60,716 bases of DNA from a bacterium (GTDB lineage: Bacteria; Zixibacteria; MSB-5A5; CAIYYT01). The DNA lies in contig JADJGC010000013.1 in the NCBI GenBank assembly GCA_016708315.1, positions 1-60,716 of the forward strand, written 5' to 3'. Positions 59,347 to 60,716 of this stretch are shown here, piece after piece; position 1 is the stretch's first letter, and the number at the start of each line of letters is the position of its first letter. The notes beneath the pieces were generated by a model. It was not told where the DNA came from, did no database searches, and worked only from the letters and a program-made list of their open reading frames with translations. The position numbers and the translations under genes were made by a program.

Positions 59347-60518
59347 TGGTGGAATACACAAATACTCGTCTACTGATAGAACAACACGAAGCCATGGTGC
59401 TGGCGCCGTATGCCGCACTGAGCAGTCGTTCGCGCGGCCGGCAATTCCCCGAAGCCGAACACGAGTACCGCAGTTGCTTCCAGCGCGACCGCGACCGCGT
59501 GATTCACTCCGCGGCGTTTCGGCGGCTTAAGCACAAGACGCAGGTATTTGCCTCGCCCGATGACGATCATTTCCGCACACGCCTCACGCACACCATGGAA
59601 GTCGCACAAATCTCGCGGTCGATCGCACGCGCTCTTCGTCTCAATGAAGATCTCGCCGAAACGGTGGCGCTGGTGCATGATCTTGGCCATACACCGTTCG
59701 GTCATGCCGGTGAGGACGCGCTGCGGTCAATACTCAAGGATGACGGCGGATTCAATCACAATGCGCAGTCGCTCCGGGTGGTCGATTACATCGAGGATCG
59801 CTATCCGCAGTTTCGCGGGTTGAATCTGTCCTACGAAGTCCGCGAGGGGATCGTCAAGCACGAGACCGATTATGACATGCCGGTGTTCGGCGATTTCGAT
59901 CCGCAGCATCGCGCGACGCTGGAAGGGCAGTTGGTGAATTTCGCCGATGAGATTGCCTACAATGCGCACGATGTCGATGACGGATTCTTTTCCGGGTATC
60001 TGTCAATCGATGAACTGCTCGAGGTTCCGATCATCGCACAGTTGTATGAGACCTCCAAGCGCAGTTACCCCGATTTGTCGCCGCGAAAACGTCACTATCA
60101 TTTGATTCGCCTGCTGATTAATTGGGGTGTGTCGGATGTCATTGTTACGGCGGCGGAGGAGATGAAACGCCATCAGGTGGCGACATTCGAGGATGTCATC
60201 AATTGCCGCGAGAATATCGTGCACTTTTCGCCCGATGCTCATGCCGCCGGGCGCGAGCTGAAGAAGTTCCTGTTTGCGCGGTTGTATCGACATCCGCGAT
60301 TGGTGGAGATCAATGCGATGGCCGCGACGGTGATCAGCAAGCTGTTCGAGGCGTACACTTCCGATCCGGAGTTGTTGCCGCAGAAGTTCCGTCAGCGTCT
60401 TTACGATCAGCCCACCAAGACCGTGATGAAGGACTATATCGCCGGCATGACCGACCGCTTTGCGTTGCAGGAGTACGAGCGGATCGTGGGCGGACCGGCG
60501 CCGGATATGAAGACGTAG
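59346..60518 (+). CDS. dgt: Deoxyguanosinetriphosphate triphosphohydrolase-like protein
   Basis: The 390-residue HD-domain protein has VIHSAAFRRLKHKTQVF, then RLTHTMEVAQISRSIARAL and the metal-binding VALVHDLGHTPFGHAGE. FADEIAYNAHDVDDG follows, matching bacterial dGTPases. It removes triphosphate from dNTPs, usually dGTP. Size fits the type of Thermus and other non-enterobacterial enzymes. It shares one base with the stop of the preceding gene (TGATG), so it is co-translated with the PorV-like gene, an odd partnership. Confidence 0.93.
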   Translation: MVEYTNTRLLIEQHEAMVLAPYAALSSRSRGRQFPEAEHEYRSCFQRDRDRVIHSAAFRRLKHKTQVFASPDDDHFRTRLTHTMEVAQISRSIARALRLNEDLAETVALVHDLGHTPFGHAGEDALRSILKDDGGFNHNAQSLRVVDYIEDRYPQFRGLNLSYEVREGIVKHETDYDMPVFGDFDPQHRATLEGQLVNFADEIAYNAHDVDDGFFSGYLSIDELLEVPIIAQLYETSKRSYPDLSPRKRHYHLIRLLINWGVSDVIVTAAEEMKRHQVATFEDVINCRENIVHFSPDAHAAGRELKKFLFARLYRHPRLVEINAMAATVISKLFEAYTSDPELLPQKFRQRLYDQPTKTVMKDYIAGMTDRFALQEYERIVGGPAPDMKT

Positions 60519-60622
60519 GGCGTCTTTTTCAAACCAGATAAGTATATCGAACAGTCGATTTTATTAGCCTCCGAGCGCGGTTGGTTGTATATTGAGTGGC
60601 GATACAAAGGGTTGGAGGTGTC

Positions 60623-60716
60623 GTGTCCTTCTTCAAACGCAAAGTTTTTACTCAGATTATTAGACCGATGGTGGTAGTCGCTGGTGTTGCCGTTGCGCTG
60701 TTGGTTGGGCAGTCGT
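60623..60716 (+). CDS. Start of an exported protein, cut by the window end
   Basis: GTG at 60623 is preceded by TTGGAGG. The 31 visible residues begin MSFFKRKVFTQIIRPMVVVAG and continue with a hydrophobic run, consistent with a signal peptide or membrane anchor. The family cannot be named from this; a Do/HtrA-like periplasmic protease is one possibility because such proteins often begin similarly. Too little is visible for more. Confidence 0.6.
   Translation, partial: MSFFKRKVFTQIIRPMVVVAGVAVALLVGQS

Noticed and set aside
1..60716. CRISPR arrays, insertion sequences, prophage or rRNA
   Set aside because: No direct-repeat/spacer pattern, transposase, integrase or phage gene and no rRNA stretch was seen.

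Overview
This window looks like chromosomal DNA from an uncultivated Gram-negative bacterium. Outer-membrane machinery is plentiful: a TamB-like giant plus an Omp85 protein, a FadL-like protein, several unknown beta-barrels and several lipoproteins. A lamin-tail-domain protein ends in a FlgD/T9SS-like C-terminal Ig module, and cytochrome c maturation uses a CXXXY-type CcmE. Together with a base composition only slightly above 50% GC, this fits an FCB-superphylum lineage (Zixibacteria-like). That placement is inference, since no rRNA is present.

Layout. 0.3-3.4 kb: small minus-strand genes (VOC protein, coiled-coil lipoprotein, SRPBCC protein, a broken NAD(P)-binding gene). 3.4-4.4 kb: tRNA-Arg(TCT) followed by two degenerate tRNA-like copies, then tRNA-Pro(TGG) just ahead of a small outer-membrane gene. 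4.5-7.6 kb: a frameshifted, 3'-truncated ETF-quinone oxidoreductase that collides with a 3'-truncated peptidase-like gene at an apparent chimeric junction. 7.7-11.9 kb: a promoter and a three-gene module (PPG-type domain protein without signal peptide, NlpC/P60 enzyme without signal peptide, lipoprotein), the best candidate here for an undescribed secreted effector system. 11.9-19 kb: Rieske protein, ECF sigma/anti-sigma pair, nitroreductase, three surface-protein genes, creatininase-family hydrolase and DUF2064 protein. 19-25.5 kb: DsbD, pseudo-receiver, rhomboid, CoA-binding protein, thioredoxin and a frameshifted DUF885 metallopeptidase. 25.6-30.3 kb: a complete ccmABCDEF operon, including a 37-residue CcmD. 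30.5-32 kb: two signal peptidases I. 32.1-37.8 kb: an envelope glycosylation cluster (methyltransferase, GT2, GT39-TPR, GT2 with a very long charged tail). 37.9-40.9 kb: pyrR-pyrB-pyrC with a promoter and a PyrR-binding RNA element. 40.9-48.9 kb: ferritin-like protein, Bcp peroxiredoxin, CMD protein, TamB-TamA and a class-I amidotransferase. 49-53.5 kb: MreB, RNase R and a sigma-54-type regulator lacking part of its AAA+ domain. 53.5-60.7 kb: outer-membrane protein, lamin-tail protein, PorV-like protein, dGTPase and the start of a further exported protein.

The genes make sense together as envelope biogenesis (TamAB, signal peptidases, glycosyltransferases, MreB) and periplasmic redox and haem handling (Ccm, DsbD, thioredoxin), with pyrimidine and nucleotide metabolism alongside. 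At least six genes carry single-base frameshifts, three of them in or beside short homopolymers, and one region looks chimeric. Some breaks may therefore be sequencing or assembly errors rather than biology.
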